From Polynucleobacter difficilis (GTDB lineage Bacteria > Pseudomonadota > Gammaproteobacteria > Burkholderiales > Burkholderiaceae), in the NCBI RefSeq assembly GCF_003065365.1, contig NZ_CP023276.1, forward strand, positions 1,922,001 through 1,986,000: a stretch of 64,000 nt of DNA, given 5' to 3'. Every line of letters begins with the position of its first letter. The first letter of the stretch is position 1. Positions 8,643 to 18,367 of the stretch are shown piece by piece. Below the pieces are notes generated by a model. The model had not been told where the DNA came from and did not search any database. It worked only from the letters and a program-made list of their open reading frames with translations. The position numbers and the translations under genes are program-made.

Positions 8643-9213
8643 GAATACGATAAATAGCTAAGCTGCCCAGTAGATTAGCGGCCCAGGTAATTGGGCGGCC
8701 TTCGTGCAAAACAACGCGATCCAAGATATCTAATCCCAATCGGTGTGCCAGCCCTTCAAAATCAGCAATGGTTAAAACGCGCACATTAGGCGTATCAAAC
8801 CAAGCATACGGTAACGACTTGGATACGGGCATGTGGCCCATTGCAACGGCAAGGCGATGTGACCAGTGACCAAAATTCGGGAAGGAGATGACGCACTCTT
8901 TTCCAACGCGAACAATTTCAGAAAGAATTTTCTCGGTCTGGTGAATCGTTTGTACGGTTTGCGACAACACAACCGTGTCAAAGCTTTTATCTTCAAAGAG
9001 GGCAAGGCCTCCTTCTAGATCCTGCTGAATCACATTGAGGCCTTTTTGTACGCAGGCCAATACCCTCTGATCATCAATCTCAACGCCGTAGGCATGCACT
9101 GGCTTTTGGGTTTGCAAAAAGGCCAGAAAGCTGCCGTCCCCACAACCCAAGTCCAGCACTTGGCTTTGCGGCGCAACCCAATTGGCAATCGCGGCAAAAT
9201 CAGCGCGCATCAT
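8632..9213 (-). CDS. metW: Methionine biosynthesis protein MetW
   Basis: 193 aa, a small class I methyltransferase-like protein with the SAM-site motif VLDLGCGDGSFL near residue 20 and VVLSQTVQTIHQ near 85. MetW partners MetX in many proteobacteria and is needed for its activity or stability. The ATG overlaps the metX stop as ATGA, a sign of coupled translation. The reaction, if any, is not known from sequence. Confidence 0.92.
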   Translation of the reverse strand: MMRADFAAIANWVAPQSQVLDLGCGDGSFLAFLQTQKPVHAYGVEIDDQRVLACVQKGLNVIQQDLEGGLALFEDKSFDTVVLSQTVQTIHQTEKILSEIVRVGKECVISFPNFGHWSHRLAVAMGHMPVSKSLPYAWFDTPNVRVLTIADFEGLAHRLGLDILDRVVLHEGRPITWAANLLGSLAIYRIRGT

Positions 9214-10349
9214 GGCAATACCTCAGCAATTTTTTTGAAATAAGCACGCACTAAATTATGGTACCGGGCATCATCCAACAAAAATGCATCGTGCCCATGT
9301 GGCGCATCAATCTCGGCATAGGATACCTCGCGCTTATTGCTGAGAAGGGCCTCAACAATTTCCCTGCTGCGATTGGGCGGAAAGCGCCAATCGGTTGAAA
9401 AACTAATAATCAAAAACTGAGCCTGCACTTCAGCCAGGGCACGACTCAAACTACCGCCATAGCGCCGAGCAGGATCAAAATAATCGAGAGCGCGCGTGAT
9501 GAGAAGATAGGTGTTGGCATCAAAGTAGCTCGAAAACTTATCGCCTTGATACCGCAAGTAGCTCTCAACCTCAAACTCCACATCAAAACTAAAGCGGTAC
9601 TCATCGGGCGCGCCGGCAGGGCGTTGCAACTCCCGTCCAAACTTTTCAGCCATGTCATCGTCTGACAGATACGTAATGTGGCCAACCATACGGGCCAAGC
9701 GCAAACCACTTTTGGGCACCACGCCATGGGCGTAGTAGTTACCGCCATGAAAGTCGGGGTCCGACAAAATGGCATTGCGGGCCACTTCATTAAACGCAAT
9801 ATTTTGGGCGCTCAACTTGGGTGTCGATGCAATCACGATGCAGTGCGCTAGGCGCTTGGGAAACTGAATCGCCCATGCCATTGCCTGCATACCACCCAAG
9901 CTGCCGCCCATGACAGCAGCAAAGCGGCGAATGCCTAATTTATCCGCCAGCCTGGCTTGGGTATTGACCCAATCCTCCACCGTCACTACCGGGAAATCTG
10001 CCCCATAGGGCTTATTGGTTTCGGGGTTCACGCTCATGGGTCCTGTAGAGCCGAAGCAGGAGCCCAAATTGTTAACGCCAATCACAAAAAAACGATTGGT
10101 GTCGATTGGCTTTCCTGGCCCAATCATGTTGTCCCACCAGCCGATGTCCGATGGATTCTCTGGGTCAGGTCCAGCTACGTGATGCGATGCATTGAGGGCA
10201 TGGCAAATCAAAATGGCATTGCTCTTATCACTATTGAGCTTGCCGTAGGTTTCAATAACTAGGTTGTAATTACTGAGAACCGCTCCACTTTGTAAGGGTA
10301 GGGATTCTGCAAAATGGATAGTATTTCGTGAGAGATGGAGATCACTCAT
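9210..10349 (-). CDS. metX: Homoserine O-acyltransferase MetX
   Basis: 379 aa alpha/beta hydrolase that activates homoserine for methionine synthesis. The nucleophile is S150 in VMGGSLGGMQ; the late IDAPHGHDAFLLD carries the catalytic His. NLVIETYGKLN and LICHALNASHHVAG are typical of the family. Together with MetW this is the two-gene betaproteobacterial type, often a homoserine succinyltransferase rather than acetyltransferase; the donor cannot be decided by eye. Overlaps slmA by 4 bp. Confidence 0.93.
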   Translation of the reverse strand: MSDLHLSRNTIHFAESLPLQSGAVLSNYNLVIETYGKLNSDKSNAILICHALNASHHVAGPDPENPSDIGWWDNMIGPGKPIDTNRFFVIGVNNLGSCFGSTGPMSVNPETNKPYGADFPVVTVEDWVNTQARLADKLGIRRFAAVMGGSLGGMQAMAWAIQFPKRLAHCIVIASTPKLSAQNIAFNEVARNAILSDPDFHGGNYYAHGVVPKSGLRLARMVGHITYLSDDDMAEKFGRELQRPAGAPDEYRFSFDVEFEVESYLRYQGDKFSSYFDANTYLLITRALDYFDPARRYGGSLSRALAEVQAQFLIISFSTDWRFPPNRSREIVEALLSNKREVSYAEIDAPHGHDAFLLDDARYHNLVRAYFKKIAEVLP

Positions 10350-10996
10350 TCTGCAAGCAAGATATGAAGGCTAATCTCGGACGCCTCAGTCGGCAGCTTT
10401 TTAAAACCGCTTCGCGCAAAACGATGCCAGCGACCCAACACAAAGCTCATTAATAGAGCGGCACGTATTGCAACGTCGTCTTGGCTTGCGTTTCCAGGGG
10501 CGCCGCTTTGCGACTGGCCTATGCGCAAGGATTGCCTTAGGGATGCCTCAACTCGGTCTAATACTTGGGAGATGCGATCCTGCAGGCGATCATCTTCTTG
10601 GAGCAAGGCATCGCCTAGCAGCACCCGGGTCATTCCCGGGTTTTTTTCTGCAAACACCAAGAGCATTTGCAAAATGCCACGGGTCTGGGCCAAGCCCGAC
10701 TCTTCTTTTTGATTGATCTGATTAATTAAACCAAAGACGGTCTGCTCGATAAAAGCGATGAGGCCCTCAAACATCTGCGCCTTGCTTGCAAAGTGGCGAT
10801 ACAGCGCAGCCTCAGAGACATCAATTTTTGCCGCCAATGCAGCAGTGGTTACACGCTCACCCCGCGGGTTTTGCAGCATCTCTGCCAGCACTTGCAAAAT
10901 TTGCAAACGACGCTCGCCCGGACGCGGACGCTTGCGCATCTTTTCTTCTGCTGGCGCTTCTGCGCTCATATCGTCGTTGGGTGGTTTTGTGCTCAT
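10346..10996 (-). CDS. slmA: Nucleoid occlusion factor SlmA, TetR family
   Basis: 216 aa. An N-terminal TetR helix-turn-helix (about residues 25-70: RRLQILQVLAEML...TTAALAAKIDVSEAALYRHFASKAQMFEGLI) is followed by an all-helical ligand domain. SlmA binds chromosomal sites and blocks FtsZ assembly over the nucleoid. It lies 18 bp after argB and overlaps metX. The first 28 residues are charged and probably disordered. Confidence 0.88.
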   Translation of the reverse strand: MSTKPPNDDMSAEAPAEEKMRKRPRPGERRLQILQVLAEMLQNPRGERVTTAALAAKIDVSEAALYRHFASKAQMFEGLIAFIEQTVFGLINQINQKEESGLAQTRGILQMLLVFAEKNPGMTRVLLGDALLQEDDRLQDRISQVLDRVEASLRQSLRIGQSQSGAPGNASQDDVAIRAALLMSFVLGRWHRFARSGFKKLPTEASEISLHILLAE

Positions 10997-11014
10997 GACT
11001 ATTTAATGTACCAC

Positions 11015-11917
11015 TTACCGAGAACGAATCATCGTGCCGAACGCCTGCTCGGTCAGAATTTCCAACAGGAGCGAGTGCTCGATTCGGCCATCAATAATGT
11101 GCACTGAGTTCACGCCGCTCTTGGCGGCATCTAAAGCGGATGAAATCTTGGGCAGCATTCCGCCTGAAATGGTTCCATCGGCAAACAAGCCATCGATTTC
11201 GCGGGCAGTCAAATCAGTTAACAAATTACCGCTTTTATCCATGACGCCAGGAATATTGGTCATCATGACCAATTTTTCAGCACCCAGTATTTCAGCCATT
11301 TTGCCGGCTACTAGATCGGCATTGATATTGAATGCCTGACCCTGCGCACTAAAACCAATTGGTGATATCACTGGAATGAAGGCATCGTCTTGCAGGGCCT
11401 TTACAACTGCCGGATTAATGGCTTCGATTTCGCCCACAAAACCCAAATCGATGGTTGCGCCTGCCTTTTTTTCGTCCGCGACCAACATCTTGCGCGCATG
11501 AATCAAACCACCATCCTTACCGGTTAAGCCAACCGCTTGACCGCCAAAGTGATTAATCAACATCACAATATCTTGCTGCACTTCGCCGCCCAGAACCCAC
11601 TCCACCACTTCCATGGTTTCTTCATCGGTTACGCGCATGCCTTGAATAAAGGTGCCCGTCTTACCAATCTTTTTAAGCGCCTCATCAATCTGCGGCCCAC
11701 CGCCATGCACCACGACTGGGTTCATGCCAACGAGCTTGAGCAAGATAACGTCGCGCGCAAAACTTTCTTTCAGCCGCTCTTCCACCATTGCGTTACCGCC
11801 GTACTTAATCACGATGGTCTTGCCGTGGTATTGACGAATATACGGCAGCGCTTCTGCCAATATTTCCGCTTTCAATAAGGGGGAAATATCCGCAATGGTT
11901 GGCATTGGTTTAGTCAT
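11015..11917 (-). CDS. argB: Acetylglutamate kinase
   Basis: 300 aa amino-acid kinase of arginine synthesis that phosphorylates N-acetylglutamate. The nucleotide-binding KYGGNAM near residue 38, VVHGGGPQID near 70, and FNINADLVAGKMAEIL near 200 are clear. Length is normal. It is 34 bp downstream of dksA and 18 bp upstream of slmA on the same strand, so it may be cotranscribed with both. Confidence 0.96.
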   Translation of the reverse strand: MTKPMPTIADISPLLKAEILAEALPYIRQYHGKTIVIKYGGNAMVEERLKESFARDVILLKLVGMNPVVVHGGGPQIDEALKKIGKTGTFIQGMRVTDEETMEVVEWVLGGEVQQDIVMLINHFGGQAVGLTGKDGGLIHARKMLVADEKKAGATIDLGFVGEIEAINPAVVKALQDDAFIPVISPIGFSAQGQAFNINADLVAGKMAEILGAEKLVMMTNIPGVMDKSGNLLTDLTAREIDGLFADGTISGGMLPKISSALDAAKSGVNSVHIIDGRIEHSLLLEILTEQAFGTMIRSR

Positions 11918-11951
11918 TCCGAAATGAGGGTACTAGTAGTGTTAGTAAAAG

Positions 11952-12452
11952 TTAATCGCCGAATAATTTTTGACGCAGCTCGCGGCGCTCTTGCGCTTCG
12001 AGCGATAAGTTGGCAGTAGGGCGCGCGATTAAGCGGGACAAGCCAATCGGCTCACCGGTCTCTTCGCACCAACCATATTCACCGGACTCAATACGAGCCA
12101 ATGCTTGCTCGACTTTTTTGAGTAACTTGCGCTCACGATCGCGGGTGCGCAATTCGAGCGCATGCTCCTCTTCGATCGTCGCCCGATCGGCTGGATCTGG
12201 AACCAAAATGTTCTCACGCAAGTGCTCGGTTGTTTCCGAAGCGTTCTTGAGTAAATCCTCTTTCAAGGTCACCAACTTTAAGCGAAAGAATGCGAGCTGG
12301 GCCTTATTCATATAGTCTTTTTCAGACATTTTGAGTAATTCGGCGTCGGTTACTGGAACCGCTTTTGAGGATGCAGTCGATTTGCTAGCCGTTTTCGTGC
12401 TAGCGGCCGCCGCTGCCTTGGGGCTCTTCGAGCTGGGTGTTTTTACCGTCAT
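11952..12452 (-). CDS. dksA: RNA polymerase-binding regulator DksA
   Basis: 166 aa from the ATG at 12452, chosen because GGAAAGA stands just upstream; an in-frame ATG at 12479 lacks this. A lysine/alanine/serine-rich N-terminus (about 45 residues) precedes the coiled coil (FFRLKLVTLKEDLLKNA to LLKKVEQALARIESGEYG) and the C-terminal finger WCEETGEPIGLSRLIARPTANLSLEAQERRE. Only one of the four zinc cysteines of the E. coli protein remains, as in the zinc-independent forms of alpha- and betaproteobacteria. It acts with ppGpp on RNA polymerase. Confidence 0.92.
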   Translation of the reverse strand: MTVKTPSSKSPKAAAAASTKTASKSTASSKAVPVTDAELLKMSEKDYMNKAQLAFFRLKLVTLKEDLLKNASETTEHLRENILVPDPADRATIEEEHALELRTRDRERKLLKKVEQALARIESGEYGWCEETGEPIGLSRLIARPTANLSLEAQERRELRQKLFGD

Positions 12453-12585
12453 GTCATTCTTTCCATGGATTTGGAGCATTATTGCCCCATTCTGCCAAAG
12501 TTTTGCTGCTGTTTGCTACTGTTCACTGCTGTTTTACTGCCAATCTGTTACATGAAGCGAATCATGCCTGTGGCGGCGGATTGTA

Positions 12586-13653
12586 CTACGCTAAACACCC
12601 TTCTAGTCCAGCCATTAGGGTATCTTTGGGTAAATCAATGCCAATAAAGACCATCCGGGTTTGCTTGGGCTCCGCGCCCCAAAGACCCGCCATATCGCTA
12701 CCCATCATTTGATGCACCCCCTGAAACACCACTTTTCGGTTGCTGCCTTTCACATAGAGCACCCCTTTATAGCGCAGCATCTTCTCACCAAAGACCTCCA
12801 AAATACCGCCCAAGAAGTCTTCTAACTTCTTGTGATCAAAGGGGCGATCACTCCTAAATACAAATGACTGAATGCGATCCGTATGGCCGTGATGCCCATG
12901 GTGTTGGTGTGCGTCGTGGCTGTGATCGTGCCCACAGGTGGCGTGATCATGGTCGTGACTATGGTCGTGTCCGCAATCGTCGTGATTGTGGTCTTCCTGT
13001 TCCAAAAAGTGTGGGTCAATGTCTAATTTCGCGTTGAGATTGAATCCCTTTAAATCGAGGACTTCATTCAGTGGCACCACCCCTTTGCTTATTGCCTTAA
13101 TTGGTGCGCGGGGGTTCATGTGCATGAGTCGTGCGCGCAGTGCCGCGACCTCGGCATCCGTGACGAGATCGGTCTTGGTAATAAAAATTTGGTCTGCAAA
13201 GCCCACTTGGCGCTGCGCCTCCTCATGCTCGCTCAGCTGCTGCTGACCGTGCTTGGCATCCACCAGGGTCACAATCGCATCGAGCACATAGTGATCTGCG
13301 ACGTCATCGTCCATAAAAAAGGTTTGGGCTACTGGGCCAGGATTGGCAACCCCGGTGGTTTCGATCACCACCCGCTCGAACTGAATTTTCTTATCGCGGC
13401 GTTGCTCCCACAGCTGGTTAAGGGCCTCCACTAAATCGCCCCGAATCGTGCAACAAATACAACCATTGCTCATTTGCACAATTTGTTCTTGGCTCTCTTG
13501 GACCAAAATATCGTTATCGATATTCTCTTCGCCAAACTCGTTCTCAATCACCGCAATTTTTTTGCCGTGCTGCTCGGTCAAGATGTGCTTTAAAAGCGTG
13601 GTTTTACCGCTTCCAAGGAAGCCAGTCAGAATGGTGACGGGAATTAATGCCAT
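12586..13653 (-). CDS. CobW/YjiA-type GTP-dependent metallochaperone
   Basis: 355 aa GTPase. Walker A TGFLGSGKTTLLK is at 10-22 and the metal-binding GCICCTIRGDL has C65, C67 and C68. The usual NKxD base motif is TKTD. A histidine- and aspartate-rich linker at about 225-262 (repeated HDH, HGH) joins the C-terminal CobW_C domain. The family delivers zinc or cobalt to target enzymes. No Zur box or zinc-importer gene is adjacent, so the target metal is open. Name COG0523 is the safest. Confidence 0.88.
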   Translation of the reverse strand: MALIPVTILTGFLGSGKTTLLKHILTEQHGKKIAVIENEFGEENIDNDILVQESQEQIVQMSNGCICCTIRGDLVEALNQLWEQRRDKKIQFERVVIETTGVANPGPVAQTFFMDDDVADHYVLDAIVTLVDAKHGQQQLSEHEEAQRQVGFADQIFITKTDLVTDAEVAALRARLMHMNPRAPIKAISKGVVPLNEVLDLKGFNLNAKLDIDPHFLEQEDHNHDDCGHDHSHDHDHATCGHDHSHDAHQHHGHHGHTDRIQSFVFRSDRPFDHKKLEDFLGGILEVFGEKMLRYKGVLYVKGSNRKVVFQGVHQMMGSDMAGLWGAEPKQTRMVFIGIDLPKDTLMAGLEGCLA

Positions 13654-13763
13654 GATCGTGTTGCTTTCGCTATGTCGGATGCCGTTGTAAAAAGTCGATT
13701 TGCGTAAGTGAATGTTGACTAACCCATCATCTTACCGAGTTCCGCGTGCGTATTGGTCTGGAT

Positions 13764-14741
13764 TTACTTTACCCGCCCCGCCTTCGCCCGAGGATGCGCT
13801 AAATCATAGGCTTGCGAGAGGTGCTGAAAATCCAAAGCGGTATAAATTTGGGTGCTGGCAATGCTGGCATGCCCCAACATTTCTTGAACCGCCCGCAGGT
13901 CATGGGATGACTGTAGGACGTGACTAGCAAAGCTATGTCGCATCATGTGTGGGTGAACATGGGTTGGTAAGCCGGCACGGATCGCTAAGCTGCGCAAGCG
14001 TGCCTGAACGGTTCTGGGCGATAAGCGCGTGTTGCTTGCACTCAAAAACAGTGCGGGCGTACCCTGTACAGGCTGCAGCTGCTGTCGTATCTCGAGCCAT
14101 GCCCTAAGCGAGGTCATCGCAGCCGTTCCAACGGGAACACTCCTGCGCTTGCCCCCCTTGCCTAAGACCGTTACCTCCGCCGCATCCCAATCCAGCCAAC
14201 CCGCAGACTCGTATGCGCGATCCTGACTGGGAGCCGCATCAATCCCCAAAAGCTCTGACAAGCGTAAGCCGGATGAATACAGCAGCTCAATGATGGCAGC
14301 ATCGCGGACTGTTTCTAAGCCAGGATTGGCCTTGGCCTCTACGATCGCCTGATTGATCAAAGCCAATGCTTGCTCAACCGACAAGGCTTTGGGTAGAGCC
14401 CGCGCCCGCTTAGGCGCCTTTACATCGTCGACGGGATTTACTTTTAAAGTGGGCTGATCCTGCTTCTGGGATAGCCAGTCGTACCACCCTCGCCACGCTG
14501 ACAAGGTACGCGCAATGGTTCTGGGTGATTTGCCCTTAGCATGCAACCGGCCTGCCCAGCGACGAATGTGGCCATTGGTAACCGCAGTTAAATCTAAACC
14601 GTCCTCCTGAGCCGACTGGTGCAGCTCAGATAAATCGGCCTGATAAGCCTTAATTGTGTGAGGAGAAAGTTGCCGCAATACATGCAGCTCGTGCAAATAC
14701 GCTTGCACCTGGGGATGCAGCTCAGCCGACGGGGGCTTCAT
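13764..14741 (-). CDS. xerC: Tyrosine recombinase XerC
   Basis: About 325 aa from ATG 14741; a TTG nine bases upstream is the other candidate. N-terminal SAM-like core-binding domain, then the catalytic domain with YSSGLRLSELLGI (Arg), GKGGKRRSVPVG (Lys), HPHMMRHSFASHVL (HxxR) and LGHASIASTQIYTALDF (His...Tyr). XerC with XerD resolves chromosome dimers at dif. It follows DUF484, as xerC does in many gammaproteobacteria, so this is the housekeeping enzyme, not an island integrase. Confidence 0.93.
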   Translation of the reverse strand: MKPPSAELHPQVQAYLHELHVLRQLSPHTIKAYQADLSELHQSAQEDGLDLTAVTNGHIRRWAGRLHAKGKSPRTIARTLSAWRGWYDWLSQKQDQPTLKVNPVDDVKAPKRARALPKALSVEQALALINQAIVEAKANPGLETVRDAAIIELLYSSGLRLSELLGIDAAPSQDRAYESAGWLDWDAAEVTVLGKGGKRRSVPVGTAAMTSLRAWLEIRQQLQPVQGTPALFLSASNTRLSPRTVQARLRSLAIRAGLPTHVHPHMMRHSFASHVLQSSHDLRAVQEMLGHASIASTQIYTALDFQHLSQAYDLAHPRAKAGRVK

Positions 14742-15381
14742 AGGCTCCAACTCGGTCTAGGGCGGCCGCAGTGAGCTGCGCAATCTGCTGCAGATAAAAC
14801 GCACCCATGTCCACAGTAAAACGAGTGGCATCGTGACTTGCCAACAGCAGCACTGCAGGCGGATGACCCTGCAAGGGCAAGCCAATGGCTACCATGCTTT
14901 GCCATGCGGCATCCAATGGGAGGGACTGCGAGAGTAGATCGATATCCGCTTGGGGCAAGCTAGCAAGGGGGCCACACAATGGCCTTGCAACCCAAGGGGC
15001 ATAGGCCGAATTAGGGCTCAGAATGCGTACCGCATCTACTTCAAATACCTCTGCAAGGCCGGCCGTAACAGCATGCTCTACATCGGCTTGACTGCTTGCT
15101 TTCATGAGCATCAGTAACCAAGCGACGAGGCCTTGTTGGGTTTTATCATTGCGGCTACCAAAATGCAGCATCTCGCTAAGGCGACGATTGAGTTCGGTAT
15201 TTTGATTGCGCAACAGGGACATCTGACGCTCTTGTAACGAGATGGTGCGGTCTTCGTGTGGGTGCTTTAAACGGATGTCATTTAACAGCTCAGCATAGCG
15301 TTCAAAAAATCCTGGGGTTGCACGCAGCCATTCTGCTACGAGCGCTTCTTGCTCTGCTTGGGTTGAATCGATTTCACTCAT
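14722..15381 (-). CDS. DUF484 family protein, GAF-like
   Basis: 219 aa soluble protein of unknown function. It has the family start VAEWLRATPGFFERYAELLNDIRLKHPHED, a short coiled coil (LQERQMSLLRNQNTELNRRLSEM), and a GAF-like C-terminal domain. It overlaps xerC by 20 bp from the chosen ATG. The association with xerC is conserved across many proteobacteria, suggesting a link to chromosome segregation that is not proven. Confidence 0.85.
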   Translation of the reverse strand: MSEIDSTQAEQEALVAEWLRATPGFFERYAELLNDIRLKHPHEDRTISLQERQMSLLRNQNTELNRRLSEMLHFGSRNDKTQQGLVAWLLMLMKASSQADVEHAVTAGLAEVFEVDAVRILSPNSAYAPWVARPLCGPLASLPQADIDLLSQSLPLDAAWQSMVAIGLPLQGHPPAVLLLASHDATRFTVDMGAFYLQQIAQLTAAALDRVGAYEAPVG

Positions 15382-15389
15382 GCTTATTC

Positions 15390-16856
15390 CTAGCTCAATT
15401 TTTTACGCAACAACGCATTCACTTGCTGGGGATTTGCCTTGCCTTGCGATGCCTTCATAACCTGCCCGACCAGCGCATTAAATGCTTTTTCTTTGCCCGC
15501 ACGAAACTCGTCAACAAATGCGCTATTGGCCTGCATGACTTGGTCGATCAGAGTCTCGAGTTCGCCACTATCGCTAATTTGCTTTAAGCCCTTTGACTCA
15601 ATAATCGAATCAACTGTGCTCGTGAGCTGACCCTCTAACGCCTCTTTCCATAAGTCGGCAAAAATATCTTTCGCAATCTTGTTAGAGATGGTTCCGTCGG
15701 CCACACGGCTGAGTAGTGGGGCCAGCTGCGTTGCATTTAAAGGCGAATCGGCTGCCGACATGCCAGCCCGATTTAAGGTCGACGCAAAGTCACCCGTCAT
15801 CCAGTTAGCCACTGCCTTTGCCAAGGGCTTACCCAGCATGGCTAACAACTCTTCGAAGAGTGTTGCTGTGGCACGATCTTGCGTTAACAACTCGGCATCG
15901 TAGAGACTCAAACCAAATGCATCTTGCCACTGCTGCTTCAGCTGTGCTGGTAGGGCTGGCATAGTCGAGCGAATCGAATCAATCCAAGCGGCGTCAATTA
16001 CCAGCGGCAATAAATCAGGGTCTGGGAAATAGCGGTAATCTTGCGCGTCCTCTTTGCTGCGCATGCTGCGTGTCTCTTGCTTGTCCGGATCATACAAACG
16101 CGTTTCTTGCACCACTGTGCCACCGTCTTCGATTAACTCAATCTGTCGACGGACTTCGTATTGAATCGCCTCTTCTAAAAAACGGAATGAGTTCAGATTC
16201 TTAATTTCACAGCGGGTACCAAAAGCCTCCTGCCCTAGGGGGCGCACCGATACGTTGGCATCACACCGAAAAGACCCCTCTTGCATATTGCCATCGCATA
16301 CCCCAAGCCACACCACTAGGCTATGTAAGGTTTTTGCATATGCCACTGCCTCAGCAGCGCTGCGCATGACTGGCTCTGTCACAATTTCCAACAGCGGTGT
16401 GCCAGCGCGATTTAAATCAATGCCACTGGAGGGTTCGCCATGCGGACCAATAAAATCCTCGTGTACGGATTTACCAGCGTCTTCTTCTAAATGGGCGCGG
16501 GTTAACTCAATTACTTTGGTCGTATCGCCTACGACTATTTCTAAGTGACCGCCCAAAACGACTGGAATTTCATACTGGCTAATTTGATAGCCCTTCGGAA
16601 GATCAGGATAAAAATAATTTTTCCGCGCAAAGATACTGACCGGTGCAATTGCGGCATCGATTGCCAAACCAAAACGAATGGCATGCTCCACTGCTTGGCG
16701 ATTTAAAACCGGCAGCACGCCCGGTAACGCTAAATCAACCGGGCAAGCTTGTGTATTAACGTCGGCACCAAACTGCGTGCTGGCACCACTGAAAATTTTG
16801 GATTCAGTACGCAGTTGGGTATGCGTCTCCAGACCAATCACGACCTCCCACTGCAT
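15390..16856 (-). CDS. gatB: Asp-tRNA(Asn)/Glu-tRNA(Gln) amidotransferase subunit B
   Basis: 488 aa from ATG 16856; the start is set by the TAATG overlap with the gatA stop, and an 11-codon upstream extension is rejected. The N-terminal MQWEVVIGLETHTQL, FARKNYFYPDLPKGYQISQYE and DFNRAGTPLLEIVTEP-type segments define GatB; the C-terminal QqeY-like tail (NALVGQVMKASQGKANPQQVNALLRKKL) binds tRNA. GatB phosphorylates the mischarged tRNA and receives ammonia from GatA. Confidence 0.95.
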   Translation of the reverse strand: MQWEVVIGLETHTQLRTESKIFSGASTQFGADVNTQACPVDLALPGVLPVLNRQAVEHAIRFGLAIDAAIAPVSIFARKNYFYPDLPKGYQISQYEIPVVLGGHLEIVVGDTTKVIELTRAHLEEDAGKSVHEDFIGPHGEPSSGIDLNRAGTPLLEIVTEPVMRSAAEAVAYAKTLHSLVVWLGVCDGNMQEGSFRCDANVSVRPLGQEAFGTRCEIKNLNSFRFLEEAIQYEVRRQIELIEDGGTVVQETRLYDPDKQETRSMRSKEDAQDYRYFPDPDLLPLVIDAAWIDSIRSTMPALPAQLKQQWQDAFGLSLYDAELLTQDRATATLFEELLAMLGKPLAKAVANWMTGDFASTLNRAGMSAADSPLNATQLAPLLSRVADGTISNKIAKDIFADLWKEALEGQLTSTVDSIIESKGLKQISDSGELETLIDQVMQANSAFVDEFRAGKEKAFNALVGQVMKASQGKANPQQVNALLRKKLS

Positions 16857-18367
16857 TACAGCACCTCGCTGGGTTGGCGCAGGTGCCAATCGGTGGCCTG
16901 CTGAAATTGATGCGCCACCTGCAAGAGCCGCGCTTCTGAAAAATAATTACCAATCAGTTGCATGCCGATCGGCAAGTCTTGACTAAATCCACACGGCACA
17001 CTCATCGCTGGCAAGCCCGCAAGGTTGGTAGACAAGGTATAAATATCGGCCAGGTACATTTGCAGCGGATCGTTTGATTTTTCACCAAACTTCCAAGCAA
17101 CGTCTGGCGTGACCGGCCCCAGAATGAGGTCGCACTTGCCAAACGCAGTTTGAAAATCGGCAGCGATGATGCGGCGAATGCGCTGGGCTTGCAAATAATA
17201 GGCGTCGTAATAACCATGCGACAAAACATAACTGCCAATTAAGATGCGGCGCTTGACTTCCGTTCCAAATCCTTCGGTCCGTGATTTTTTATACATCTCG
17301 GATAAATCACGGTATTCATTTGTGCGATGGCCATAACGAACTCCATCGAAGCGACTTAAATTACTTGATGCCTCGGCCGGGGCAAGCACGTAATAAACCG
17401 GGATTGAGAGTTTTGTTTTCGGCAGACTAACTTCAACTAAGGTTGCGCCTAGGGCCTGCAATTGATTTGCACCCTCACGCACCGACTTTGCGACGCCATC
17501 TGCCAAGCCTTCGGAGAAGAATTCAACAGGTAGGCCCACGCGCAATCCCGTTAAAGGCTTTGCTGCTGCGGCGCTAGCGTCCCATGTTGTATTCAGATAG
17601 CGGCCATAGTCCTCGCCTGAATCGGCCAAAGATGTTGAATCCCGTGGATCATGGTGGGACATTGCGCTTAGCAATAGTGCGCAGTCTTCGGCAGTTTTAC
17701 CAATGGGGCCCGCCTGATCTAAGGATGATGCATAGGCAATCATCCCGTAACGGGATACCCGCCCATAACTGGGCTTAATCCCGGTAAGGCCACACAGGGC
17801 AGCTGGCTGACGAATCGAGCCGCCCGTATCGGTACCGGTTGCAATCGGAGCTAAGCCAGCCGCGACTGCAGCGGCAGAACCGCCGGATGAGCCGCCAGCC
17901 ACACATGCTGGATTCCAAGGATTAAGGACGGGACCAAAGGCAGAATTTTCATTGGAGGAGCCCATTGCAAACTCATCCATGTTGACTTTGCCCAAACAAA
18001 CCATGCCTGCGCCGTCTGGATTTTGCTCGCTCGGCATGCCCAATCGCTCAACGACTGCCGCATCAAATGGGCTTTGGTAACCGAGGAGCATCTTTGAAGC
18101 AGCAGTTGACTTCCAACCGCGCGTGACAAAAACATCCTTATGTGCCAAGGGGATACCGGTTAACTTACCGGCCTTGCCAGCAGCCCGAATGCGGTCGGCG
18201 TTTGCAGCCTGTTCCATCGTTAACGCCGGGTTGACGTCCAAGAAGGCGTTCCAACGCCCGCCAGCCTGAATACGTGCGAGGAAATGGCTTGCCAACTCAG
18301 CACTCGAGACCGCTTTGGCTTCTAGCGCCTTTGCCAACATTGCAACGGAAGACAGGTGCCAGCTCAT
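16856..18367 (-). CDS. gatA: Asp-tRNA(Asn)/Glu-tRNA(Gln) amidotransferase subunit A
   Basis: 503 aa amidase-signature protein that releases ammonia from glutamine for the GatCAB complex. The Lys is in IPLAHKDVFVTRG, the serines are in GGSSGGSAAAVAAG and the cis-Ser in TDTGGSIRQPAALCG. It overlaps gatC by 4 bp and gatB by 1 bp: gatC-gatA-gatB in that order is one operon. Length slightly above the usual 485-490. Confidence 0.96.
   Translation of the reverse strand: MSWHLSSVAMLAKALEAKAVSSAELASHFLARIQAGGRWNAFLDVNPALTMEQAANADRIRAAGKAGKLTGIPLAHKDVFVTRGWKSTAASKMLLGYQSPFDAAVVERLGMPSEQNPDGAGMVCLGKVNMDEFAMGSSNENSAFGPVLNPWNPACVAGGSSGGSAAAVAAGLAPIATGTDTGGSIRQPAALCGLTGIKPSYGRVSRYGMIAYASSLDQAGPIGKTAEDCALLLSAMSHHDPRDSTSLADSGEDYGRYLNTTWDASAAAAKPLTGLRVGLPVEFFSEGLADGVAKSVREGANQLQALGATLVEVSLPKTKLSIPVYYVLAPAEASSNLSRFDGVRYGHRTNEYRDLSEMYKKSRTEGFGTEVKRRILIGSYVLSHGYYDAYYLQAQRIRRIIAADFQTAFGKCDLILGPVTPDVAWKFGEKSNDPLQMYLADIYTLSTNLAGLPAMSVPCGFSQDLPIGMQLIGNYFSEARLLQVAHQFQQATDWHLRQPSEVL

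Noticed and set aside
12895..12990. Short repeats in the CobW gene as a CRISPR-like array
   Set aside because: They are codons of the histidine-rich linker, irregular in spacing and inside a clear reading frame.
13764..14741. XerC as the integrase of the tRNA-Phe island
   Set aside because: It is 35 kb away, next to DUF484 as housekeeping xerC usually is, and has the XerC core sequence.
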